This document shows, in pieces, positions 10,501 through 17,944 of a stretch of 64,000 nt of DNA; the stretch's first letter is position 1, and every line of letters begins with the position of its first letter. The notes under the pieces are model-generated. The model searched no databases. It was given only the letters and a program-made list of their open reading frames with translations, and was not told where the DNA came from. Position numbers and translations under genes: made by a program. This DNA is from Micromussa lordhowensis. Its lineage: Eukaryota; Cnidaria; Anthozoa; Scleractinia; Lobophylliidae. The stretch is from positions 29,584,318-29,648,317 of the forward strand of contig OZ026601.1 of assembly GCA_964020085.1 (NCBI GenBank), written 5' to 3'.

Positions 10501-12764
10501 TGGCGCCAAGATGTCGCCGAAACGTCGGACTTTTCTATCGTTAGTTTTCGCTTGTATATAAAAATATGAAATGTTGAAGATTTGATGGATTTGGAAAATT
10601 GAAATTTGAAGTGAAGAATTAATAGGTGAATACCAAACAGTCCCCTACCAACCTAGGGCTCTCTTTTGCGGGGGTCAACTGTCTGGTAGTGTTTCCAACC
10701 CATCTTAATCCTAACAATTTCCTTTTAATATTACTTCAAATTTCACTCCTATTCATGTTTACCCCCGCCTTAAAATCACTAAAATATTGATATCAGGCTA
10801 GAGGGGACTGGAAAAGAGTGGATTGCCATGGAAACGGAAATTGTTGTAGCTGTAGATGTGTTGCATTTAGAACTATTAGCCTACCAAGTTTCAATGGTTT
10901 CTGCTGCAAATTGACCGAGAGAGCGCTATTCATATACTTCATGTAATATTTGGTTGAGTGGAGGACGTCATCAGTAATCTCATTTGCATATTTTACTCAT
11001 TTTTCAAGCTTAAATATCTTCTGAACCAATGCAGATATTTGTAAACAATAAACGGCGTTTTTAATCTTTCGTGGAATTTTATGTGATTAATCTAAAAAAT
11101 CAAGGGGTAAAAATTTGATCATAGTAGCAATCAGCTCCAGATTTAGTGGCTCTACCTTAAATATACTGAGTATGATATGTGATTGGTCAAGGAACTTGAT
11201 GTTCTCGTGGCTACGGTATTGTGACGGGCGAGTTAATCAAATTTGTTTCATTTACTCACCAGCACGCCCTGGCACCCGTCACCTTCGCTAAACTTTGTGC
11301 AGGGATTCCAGTCAAATAAAAACCTTGTACCCGGAGGACTTGTAGTCACTATATCTTTAAAACTGAAAACAAAGACACACACACCCACAGTGAAAAAAAT
11401 AAAACAAAAGAAAACAGAGATTATTGACACCGATATAAAAAGGTGAAATAATTACAACAAAGTGAAATTATAGACCTTACGAATCTTAAAAATCTCCCCA
11501 AGAAATATTTTGCACAGAACAAGATAAAAAACTCATTAGTTGCGGTTCCTCTAGAACTTTTGCCCACGGGAAAAAAGGACTTTCCCATGGCCAGTCTGTG
11601 CTTGGTATGTAGCCTTTATTCCCACGGTGAAACTGCCCACGGGGAGTCACTATGGAGACATCAAAGACAACATGACATTCCCCGAACCAAGTCCTAGGGT
11701 TAATCTTTGGTTTATCTAGCCACAAGAGTAGTTTAACCAATCGGCTGGAAGGAAATGGTAAATACAGGAAACCGCAGCACACGCTGGCTACATTTTTACA
11801 AAATGCCCTACTATAAAAACGAAGGTTGCTATTGAACTGAAAACCTTCAAAAGGATATATTTAGCATGTTTAATAACCAAAGAAAGCTGAAAACTCAGGG
11901 GCTCAGTGATTTTACATTTTAGAATATTGATGACGTCACGTGAAAACCAAGAATACCTTCACGCTTCATTTGCACACATTGACGTCATTAGGTCTCAAAT
12001 GCCACCCGCGAGTTGTTGTGGAAAGCGTGACTACAAGTAACTCGTCCATCGAAACAGGGTTTTCTCATAGCGCCTAAATCTCGTAGTCTCAGGGTTTCCA
12101 TCCACCGTGAAGCCATGCATAAGCATAACTATTCATCGACCAGAAATCGTCAAACACTGCAAAACTCGAACTCAGGACCAAAAACAAGAGATTTTGCAGC
12201 CTAAGACAATAGATCTAGTGTTGTCTTGCGCTAACGGAAGGTCTTTGAGCATGGAGCTAAAGGCGCATTCAGTGATTACCTGCCATTCAAATTACAATTA
12301 CGATCGGCCCTTGTCGTCAAAAACTAAGGGAAGATAATATAATCTAAACCAAGTGCTGAATCATTTCTTTGATAAGATTCAACTCGCGTTTTCCTCTTTA
12401 GCAATAGGAGAGGTTACAGGTTGCAGGTTGCAGGATCAACAATCGAATTCCGCGAGGGAGTCTAAATAGCCCGGTTAGCCTAAATTAGTTTAGGTTGCTG
12501 GTGGTGACCCATTATATTGGGGTTTATTCGACTTCAATTGGAATAAATATACAGGCCGTCTCAACCTGTGCAATATGCTTGCCATCAGTGAACCGATGAC
12601 ATTAAGAGATTGTTACAGACTTACGCTGCGTTTGATCCTCCATCGATTTCCCACAAGCTGACGATTTTCCCACTGTTTTTCTTGCAAGAGCATTGGTCAA
12701 GCTTTTGACAAACCTCAGCAAGACTGTGCACAAATAGGAAACAAGAAACTAGGAAAGCTTTCAT
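1570..12764 (-). CDS. Second M6PR-like receptor gene, paralogue, incomplete in this window
   Basis: Paralogue lying downstream of, and on the same strand as, the complete M6PR-like gene. Exons found: 12625-12764 (start ATG at 12764, signal peptide, CxxxxxCxC), 11260-11362 (FDWNPCTKF), 7588-7721 (MCQ), 3002-3095 (starts R-TVYINLKC, ends SKY) and 1570-1699 (membrane helix plus GVESMPEMCPNYQFW). Phases match the paralogue exon by exon; the membrane exon is 130 bp in both, with 24 of 43 residues identical. The four sugar-binding positions are kept as Q84, R126, E148, Y157. The 86-bp class exon before the membrane exon (stalk cysteines and an LS-x-GS motif) was not found between 3002 and 1699. The terminal exon was not found either and may lie beyond the left edge. 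Introns hold a LINE nest and a Penelope-like element. It may be functional with a diverged exon, or a decaying copy. Confidence 0.72.
2020..2215 (+). repeat. Dispersed repeat family X, 3' part
   Basis: Shares TTACCATGGCAACA, GGTTCCAGACCTCCACAATA and AATCAAGGGGTAAAAATTTG with copies at 8385, 11035 and 63750. No coding. Confidence 0.65.
2236..2467. mobile_element. MITE with about 21-bp inverted ends
   Basis: The ends read CTAAACGATCGCAACACTTC and its complement with one mismatch. The interior is rich in GTTGCG/CGCAAC inverted motifs. It lies in the intron where exon 5 of the M6PR-like fragment would be expected. Confidence 0.6.
2648..2812. mobile_element. Foldback MITE, 28-bp arms
   Basis: Arms 2648-2675 and 2785-2812 (core CCGTGTATTACACTG and complement, two mismatches), with further inner pairing around GAAAACACTCG. 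Confidence 0.6.
3608..5858. repeat. 30-bp imperfect inverted repeats framing the LINE RT, with TAA flanks
   Basis: Left end 3608-3637 (TGCACCATTCATTTGAAAC then CCCCGCCCCC). The right end 5830-5858 is its reverse complement with about three mismatches. Both are flanked by TAA (3605-3607 and 5859-5861). The RT frame abuts both repeats. Confidence 0.55.
3633..5874 (-). pseudogene. LINE-type (non-LTR) reverse transcriptase, broken
   Basis: Minus-strand RT of a non-LTR retrotransposon. Successive pieces: NKSPGIDNILNEVIKIG and NYRGITFLSTLGKLF (within 4912-5874); FVEIRKAFDCIPR, motif A (4713-4922); GVKQGCMMSPTLF, motif B (about 4621-4660); LLYADDLVIL, motif C, with YADD at 4482-4493; SYKYLGL thumb and the C-terminal domain (3794-4321); then RQRLKDIELQRWLSEIN and an NKMRT end, to about 3633. 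The frame changes near 4920, near 4600 and near 4325, and an in-frame stop interrupts the C-terminal tail. The N-terminal endonuclease is absent. A dead copy; the clade (CR1, L2 or Jockey group) was not resolved. It lies in an intron of the M6PR-like gene fragment. Confidence 0.85.
5879..6210 (+). pseudogene. LINE (CR1/L2-like) C-terminal remnant
   Basis: The plus strand reads QNLQNRVARVITFSNYDRST, then after a frameshift near 5994 MMYKIVNNMLPDYLSSHI, YNLRDSDCSLAIPQPRTNY and ending GAVLWNSRP. This is the typical order at the C-terminus of CR1/L2-type RT proteins (LQNRAARVIT, MYKI, YNLR, LPxPRT, GAxLWNxLP). Only about 110 residues survive. It lies directly against, and opposite in direction to, the minus-strand LINE RT. 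Confidence 0.75.
7060..7208. mobile_element. Foldback MITE, about 70-bp arms
   Basis: AAACAATTATT..TTTTTGTGATATCCAGAATA on the left pairs with its complement ending at 7208. The centre is around GCCGAAGCCGAAGGCTGAGGC. Almost the whole element is arm. Confidence 0.7.
7327..7390. repeat. Perfect 31-bp inverted repeat with 2-nt loop
   Basis: Left arm 7327-7357, loop GG, right arm 7360-7390, no mismatch. Arms begin GCGCAACCTACAGATTATTC. Confidence 0.85.
8385..8768 (+). repeat. Dispersed repeat family X, 5' part
   Basis: Contains CTCTTTTCGTTCCAGAGATA, the ATGAGCTTAACAATTGTTG block and the GGTTCCAGACCTCCACAATA block shared with the copy at 63750. It abuts the MITE/Penelope nest. Confidence 0.65.
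8883..10427 (+). CDS. Penelope-like element: reverse transcriptase plus GIY-YIG endonuclease, N-terminally truncated
   Basis: Uninterrupted 514-codon frame of a Penelope-like retroelement; the first 20-odd codons are read-through from the older MITE it sits in, and family similarity begins near LAHLYGLPKTHKE. RT motifs in order: YDVSSLFTNVP (about 109-119), GVAMGSPLGP (about 175), YVDD (211-214), then the KPTNSGLLLHYHSH thumb segment. The C-terminal endonuclease has VVYNFKCDQCDAGYVGYTRG (about 419-438) with a CxxC pair, and E490 in the NEMLLIKQLRPCLN tail as the likely catalytic glutamate. Family proteins are longer, so the N-terminal part is missing, which is the usual outcome of 5' truncation during target-primed insertion. 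The frame is intact over the catalytic core, so insertion is probably recent. It lies sense-opposite in the intron between exons 2 and 3 of the M6PR-like gene fragment. Confidence 0.9.
   Translation: MAVLCKFLGDFWAFWEKDLFFFNAVAQSLCPTGSRLAHLYGLPKTHKEKLAMRPILSATNTYNYALAKWLDSKLKPLSVNQHTVTDIFDFVNELPRDLNITPGDLLVSYDVSSLFTNVPLDETIKILADRAFSNNWFNSEYDLNISKQDLIDLLSVATKGQLFQFNGSLYEEIDGVAMGSPLGPLLANVFMSSIEEKLDVEGKLPPYYRRYVDDTFTVMPDLSTAKDFLNTLNHAHPAIKFTMEVEKDGMLPFLGTQLLNRAPRIETKVFVKPTNSGLLLHYHSHVDNRYKRGLLSTMLDRAYHLSSSWSYFTEEGDRLKSVFSKLKYPKHLVDSTVKTFLNSRVTDQSLLRSKSTTENTIRVVIPFKDQDSANIVKTQLKDLSVKLQVNVQPVFTSRKNAHEFPTNEPKPQLIDQQCVVYNFKCDQCDAGYVGYTRGHLFVRVNGHRSKTSSVRKHYDNRHPGRIPDDLHSCFKVLKKCQSKFDCLVNEMLLIKQLRPCLNVQSDSIRAKVFV
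8936..10560 (+). mobile_element. Penelope-like element insertion, nested in a MITE
   Basis: Extent of the Penelope-like insertion estimated from where similarity to the 410-bp array MITE stops (about 8935) and resumes (about 10560). Besides the RT/GIY-YIG frame it has a 3' untranslated tail with a conserved hairpin (10492-10528). No clear target duplication could be assigned because the borders are diverged. Confidence 0.7.
10492..10528 (+). ncRNA. Conserved 3' hairpin of the Penelope-like element (possible hammerhead-type motif)
   Basis: A 37-nt block, CCTTGA..AATGG, hairpin, then GAAACGTCGG, 67 bp past the RT stop. The stem is GGCG (10502-10505) with CGCC (10515-10518). The same block with a different stem sequence occurs at 21002-21038 on the minus strand. 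Penelope-like elements are known to carry hammerhead ribozyme motifs, whose core includes GAAAC; the CUGAUGA half is not clearly present here, so this may be a degenerate ribozyme or another RNA element. Confidence 0.5.
11035..11133 (+). repeat. Dispersed repeat family X, 3' fragment
   Basis: Matches the end of the 2020 copy (AACGGCGTTTTTAATCTTTC; AATCAAGGGGTAAAAATTTG). Confidence 0.6.
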
Positions 12765-13486
12765 CGCGTTTGAGGATATTTGGACCAAAGCGTTACTTTG
12801 ACATCCTATCTGAAATATATAATAGCTAAAGATTAAACATTAACCTGGGAAACACGCAACATTCATAGCGAACACGCTCGAGCACTGAGGCTTTTCGCAG
12901 CAAAAGAAAGTAGGAAACATTTTCCCCTTTCCTCTCCTTCTTACTTGCAAGGGGAGTATGTTTTACGTGACTTTAGACGGGTAGATAGATAGATAGATAG
13001 AAACATTATTAAAGTGTCAGAGACCATCTAGCTAGGGAAAAAGAATCCCTTACTAATTTGGGGACACCAACACCAATTTGGGTGTTGAAAAACGTGGGGT
13101 AGGGCGAGTCGTGTAGCCGGGCCTATTCCGAACCTATGGCTTACAGGTCCTTATACTAAAGTGGCCTATGGGTGATCCTATTTTTAAAACCATAGCATTA
13201 CTGCAAACTTTTCGACGTTTTCGTTGGGATTATCCTACCAACGACTTTTCTTACACTAATTTAGCGTCCACGTTTCTATCTGAAACTTACTTACCCAACT
13301 GATTGAACAAGGGAATCGAGGAACAGATATAAACGCAACTATGGGCAAATATCATCATATGAGCTCTCCTGATTGCTCGACTCATTGGCCCTCTCCCCGC
13401 ACTCGTATTATTGCGTGACAGAGTGAAAACTAGGAGAGTCAGGCTGGGTTTCAATTTCTTTCAGAAAACCCGCCATGGCCTTTTTG
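12765..13486. other. Upstream region of the M6PR-like fragment, no gene
   Basis: Only the GATA microsatellite is recognisable. The promoter of the minus-strand gene would lie here; no TATA box or other convincing element was seen. Confidence 0.4.
12981..13000 (+). repeat. (GATA)n microsatellite
   Basis: Five units of GATA-type repeat. Confidence 0.85.
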
Positions 13487-13659
13487 CAGACTGCAGACTG
13501 CAGACTACATTTAGGCTTAAATAGCACTCTGGCTAGCATGAGTATCAGTCAGGTTAGCCTGAATAGCACTCAGGTTAGCCTGTTACGGTTCAGCTATCGG
13601 TAATGGAAATGGGCGAATGTAATATTTAGTTAAAGACCTACAGTCTGCAGTCTGCAAAT
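13487..13659. repeat. Inverted repeat with (GCAGACT)n ends
   Basis: GCAGACTGCAGACTGCAGAC at the left and GTCTGCAGTCTGC at the right. The interior repeats the GCCTGAATAGCACTCAGGTT motif. Confidence 0.5.
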
Positions 13660-13828
13660 GTCATACACCGCATTTCCTCCAGCTTATTATATGGCTAGCT
13701 CAGTGAGCGGGAAAGATGAACCAAATGCTGCGCTGTGGTTGGCTACCCTAGCGGGCAATGATGGCGCCATCTATTTGCACCTTCTAACAGCCAAAAATAT
13801 AACTAACCGCCTGAGACCCCGGTCTACA

Positions 13829-13884
13829 TAGCCTGCGAAAATAGCCGTCCGGGAGCGAAGAAGGACGGCTGTTTTCGTAGGCTA
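13829..13884. repeat. 22-bp inverted repeat hairpin
   Basis: TAGCCTGCGAAAATAGCCGT (start of the left arm) pairs with 13863-13884 with two mismatches; loop of 12 nt. Confidence 0.6.
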
Positions 13885-13886
13885 CG

Positions 13887-14086
13887 GTCCACACCTATCC
13901 GGATATTGTTAAACCGGCAACTTTTTTCTTTCCGGATACGGCTTCCGTTCACACGCATCCGGCGAATTCGGCAGCGAATCCGGATATTTTCTAATCCGCT
14001 CCATGAATACGCTACGTACCTGTGGACTGGGAAATTTTGCATCCGGAAAGAAAAAGTTGCGGAACAGTATCCGGATACATGTGGAC
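13887..14086. mobile_element. Foldback MITE, 200 bp
   Basis: GTCCACACCTATCCGGATA at the left and TATCCGGATACATGTGGAC at the right, with inner pairing of CAACTTTTTTCTTTCCGGAT to its complement. Adjacent to the hairpin at 13829. Confidence 0.65.
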
Positions 14087-14940
14087 GGGCCTGAAATAAA
14101 ACCAAAAGCAATTTGCCATGGGATCTTGAGAAAATAAATTTCAAAGTTCAGGGAAATTGAGCAAACACAATACAATTTCATCATTAGTTTCATTTCACTA
14201 GTACTTTCAAGTGTTTCATATGAACTTCACAATATGTTTTCGACATTTGGTGTTGTTAGAAATTATTTAATTTATTTTGAGAAGATATTTAAAACAGTCG
14301 CACAGAAGTTTGCAATACCATGTAAATAACCTCGGTACCAAGTTTTTGTCCGCTTGTTACTCGAACTTGTGTTGTATTCTTCCTTAATACCATTTGAACA
14401 CTGAGCAGTGATTGGTTGGATCGTTTCATTCCTTCTGACTTTGAAAATCGTGTTAGTACCCTCATTGAATGCCAGTATACCTAGGCGGCAACAGGCAGGC
14501 CATGGCCTACATCATGGCTTAGGCCGGGGCCTACACCACGTTTTGTCCGCAGCCCGACTGTTTCTCTTTCCTTAGGCTGGACGGAGGCGGTGAACTTGGA
14601 GTGAGAAGGCGCGCAGGGACGTTATTCCCTCTCCCCAGTCTCCAAACTACCAGCCTACACGGTTAAGGTAGCACGAAAAAAGGCCTCTGAGGAGGAAGGA
14701 GTGACTGTTTACTGACGGAGTGTGGAATTTCCGAGAACAATATTTGGTTCTAAGAAAGGTATGAAGATCGGTTTACGAAACATGTCAACCTTACCAAGCA
14801 CATAGAAAGAGAATATCCGAAGAATCCATCAGCATGGTCTAAATGCGTTCACGTGACTGAACATGCTCCAGCTAAAACTAGGGAATGCCCAGTTTTCAAA
14901 ACCGCGCGTGTTGCGAAAAATATTTGAAGAATAATAAACA

Positions 14941-15115
14941 CAATAGCCTCCATTTGGCGCGAATATACGCTCGGATATTTGTCCTTGGAGATTATCTGTT
15001 CCTCAAAGCTCACAGTTTTCCTCGAGCTACCTCTGAAAACTGTTCACTTTCTCAGAACAGATAATCTCCGCGGACAAACATCAAAACATATTTTCGCGCC
15101 AAATGGAGGCCATTG
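14941..15115. mobile_element. Foldback MITE, 175 bp
   Basis: CAATAGCCTCCATTTGGCGC pairs with GCGCCAAATGGAGGCCATTG, and GGAGATTATCTGTTC with GAACAGATAATCTCC. About 80% of the element is arm. Confidence 0.65.
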
Positions 15116-15262
15116 CTTATATAAGCGGGCACCAAAGGTTAATTCTACTGATACCACCATGATATCAAATTCACCACCTTAACCCTGGAGGACGCTGGAT
15201 ATAAAACAGTTTCGAATGTACTTGAGCAACGTCTTTAATTGGTAAGGTAAAGAAGTTAAGGT

Positions 15263-15535
15263 TGGTAAGGCAAGGTAAAGTCTGCATACGAGCCAAGTGG
15301 CACATCAGGCCAGAGCGTATCCAGCTTTCTGTGGCATTAAGTGACTAGGAATATTTCTTCTCCCCCCTGGATGGGATGCTAGTCCATCGCAGGGTTACCC
15401 CCAGCATTAAGTTCGCCGGTACCCATTTATACACCTGGGTGGAGAGAGGCACTGTGACAGCCCCAGCCAGGGCTCGAGCCAGGACCGCTCGATCCGAAGA
15501 TGAGCGCACTAACCATGAGGCCACCGCTCCTCCAC
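15263..15535 (-). mobile_element. tRNA-derived SINE
   Basis: On the minus strand the element starts with a tRNA-like head. The A-box region is GGCCTCATGGTTAGTGCG and the B-box-like part is GGCTCGAGCCCTGG. The body contains GATGGACTAGCATCCCATCC and TACCGGCGAA, and ends near GGCTCGTATGCAGAC. Related copies are at 22331, 24446 and 25925. Confidence 0.75.
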
Positions 15536-15545
15536 CGTTAAACCG

Positions 15546-16069
15546 GGTCGGACCGAATGCAATTTACTTTATTTTCTGGTAGGTATATATTGTACCGACC
15601 TAAGCTTAGCCAGACAGTAACACGAACCACAAAATTTCACTAGATCTCTATATGCGAGTTTGAGGACATCAGATACAAGTTACAAGTAACAAAGTTTCAC
15701 GCCTGACATAACATTTATTTGAATTACATTATCCTACAAAGATTTAATGACGTTTATGGTATCTTATCTCATGGTTTTTGAGATAAATTAGTAAAAAATT
15801 AACAAACTAATTCAAGTAAATATATTAAAGTACATGTATTGACACAGAAGCGACTATTAAAGCATAAAGGTGGGTTTAAGGACAGAAAAACATTTCAAGT
15901 TATTATACTGCTAAAACCCAGCTACCAGAACCTAGTGATTATGTCAAGAACTATTTATTCTCCTTGTACATTTATACTCTGTAATGTTCTCGCATCATGA
16001 ACCCATTAAGTAAGAACCATTTGAGCCTAAAATAGGCCCTTTCCGAGTTACCTTGTACCTCTGTTTGCC
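15546..16069. other. No feature seen
   Basis: AT-rich intergenic sequence between the two receptor genes, without clear repeats or exons. Confidence 0.4.
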
Positions 16070-16174
16070 AAACGAGTCCTCGTGCAAAACCTTTCATATG
16101 AAAATGAGTTTGATTTGCACGAAAAAGAACCTGAACACAGTTTCATATGAATGGTTTCGCACGAAGACTCGTTT
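16070..16174. mobile_element. Foldback MITE, 105 bp
   Basis: AAACGAGTCCTCGTGCAAAA pairs with the complement ending at 16174. Inner TTTCATATGAAA/TTTCATATGA is shared by both arms. Confidence 0.6.
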
Positions 16175-16468
16175 TGACACCGAGACAAAGGCAGCTCGTA
16201 AGTGGCCTTTAACAGGTTCTCAGTCTTGATGCAGTACAGAGCATAAGGAGTCTGAAATATATCAGGAGATCTCAAGTATTTGCTTGCCTGTCGACGTAGT
16301 AAACTGTTTCTTTAAAACTTAACTTTTTGTTTCCCATACAAAAGCAATCAATGGACTCATTTGGACCAGAGGCAAAAACTAACAACCTACATCGTCTTTA
16401 AATTCTTAAAAAACACCCCGGATATAAGAACACTTTAACTTTCACCTGGAAAATTCTAGGTTCTCAAA

Positions 16469-16491
16469 GGGGGTGGGGGGGGGGGGGGGGG
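16469..16491 (+). repeat. Poly-G tract
   Basis: Five G, one T, then 17 G; length may be unreliable in the assembly. Confidence 0.8.
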
Positions 16492-17280
16492 TTACTGTAT
16501 ACCGAAGCACGGCATACTAACTAACTCTGACTAATTAATTCTGGATTACCTACCGAGGTTACTAATGCCCTGCTTTGCATACAGTGCTTGAATTTTATTT
16601 AAACTGGACGTCTTCGTTAGCCTCTTCCAGGTTTGTTCAGTTAGTTGGGGCGTGCCGAAATAAAGAAAGGCTAGCGCCATTTTGCGCGCTGCGTTTCAAC
16701 TAGCTGAAAGGCTGGAAGAGGCCACGTCTTTGTGGACAGTGTAAGTGGTCATTTCATCTTAACCAACGTGACCATTTTCGCGCTAACTTAACAGTATGAC
16801 ATTGCTTAGGATGTATTTGAAATGGTGAAATGACGGACCACGCCCCATTGCTTACTCTTATTTTTTTTTACGAAAATCCGATTTTTGAACAGAGTAAAAA
16901 TTTCCTACCGCTTCTGAATAAACTACTATAGTTTTTCAGTCGTAAAAATGTTATGAAATGGAAAAACCTCCAACCAGACCAACGTTGGATTTTAGACAGA
17001 AATCTACTTTTAGGATAGAGAAACCAAGCGTAGGTTAGTGGAGTCCCGCATGAAACTGCAAAAGAACGCCTCCTGGCCAAACCCCCACCGCAAGAGACCG
17101 ATTCAACTTGCATTTCTAAAATTGTACATGTGGCGGAACTTTGCGTTTCGTGCGCGATTACGTCATTAATCATAAAAATTACAATTTCCTCGATTGTGAT
17201 TGGTTTAAAAAACTCCTATTTTCCACTATTTTACTTGCCAAGTTGTTATCGGACAGTTTGTTATCGGACAGTCCAACAAG

Positions 17281-17344
17281 CCAATCACATTCAAAGCTGT
17301 AGTTTAAATCAACCAATCACATTAAAAGTTGTAGTTTAAATCAA
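17281..17344 (+). repeat. 32-bp tandem duplication
   Basis: Two copies (17281-17312, 17313-17344) starting CCAATCACATT, two mismatches. A 15-bp tandem (GTTATCGGACAGTTT) precedes it at 17244. Confidence 0.7.
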
Positions 17345-17738
17345 CCAAACTCAATTTCAGAGCGACATGAAATAATTTACGCCTCCTTTGTCAGTATTTT
17401 AATGCAAATTTTCCCTTTCTTTCATAACTTGGCTATTCTTCTCTTTTCATTATTAATTCGTAACAGGAGTTCGTGTCGTCCAATTCGGTCTGTAATCATA
17501 CTGGTGATCAACAAATCGGACTCCCGCACTTGTATGATCACAAACCGCATTGGACTTCACTTATCTCATCTTATTGACCCTGCGTTCCGCGAGATACAAA
17601 ATATGACATATAAACTATGACTTAGACACAAAGTTTGTCGATAGAAAAAAAAAATCATTGCCAGCCAAAACGGGAGTTGGAGCCACAATCTTAACCGTGC
17701 CTTTCAATAGGCCATATTCATGCATATTCTCGTTATTA

Positions 17739-17809
17739 GACTGGAGGTAGCTTGCCGCTTAGGCTAATGCGGGCGTCTTTTTCAAATGCAAATGACATTT
17801 CCCCGCATG

Positions 17810-17836
<27 letters not shown>
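17739..17836. repeat. Inverted repeat, 98 bp
   Basis: GACTGGAGGTAGCTTGC pairs with GCAAGCTAGTTCCAGTC. A second inner pair is around GCATTAGCC/GGGGCTCATGC-like sequence. Confidence 0.45.
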
Positions 17837-17840
<4 letters not shown>

Positions 17841-17944
17841 GCCGAGCCTATTCTGCGGGAGTTTTTTTTTTCCTATTTTTTTTTTTTTTTGCTTTTTGTT
17901 TTACTCCCGGCTTATTCCTTTCTTAGGAAGCAATTACCAAATGA

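Larger units (their letters stand above)
8784..10773 (+). mobile_element. Solitary diverged copy of the array MITE, split by the Penelope-like element
   Basis: The left half (about 8800-8935) aligns with the array MITE through the stretch AATATCTCG..ACGTTT to GATTTTTGG. The right half (10560-10773) aligns through TTGAAGATTTG, the ACAGT..ACTGTCTGGT stem, and the terminal ACCCCCGCCTTAA. The Penelope-like insertion lies between. The left end carries the terminal repeat in inverted orientation (8784-8799 reads as a right-hand end). This shows that the family existed outside the array. Confidence 0.75.

Noticed and set aside
16607..16726. Possible foldback around GCCTCTTCCAG/CTGGAAGAGGC
   Set aside because: Only 11 bp pair well; the outer arms do not align convincingly.
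16868..17173. 101-codon minus-strand frame
   Set aside because: No motif, no signal peptide and no matching splice context; consistent with chance.
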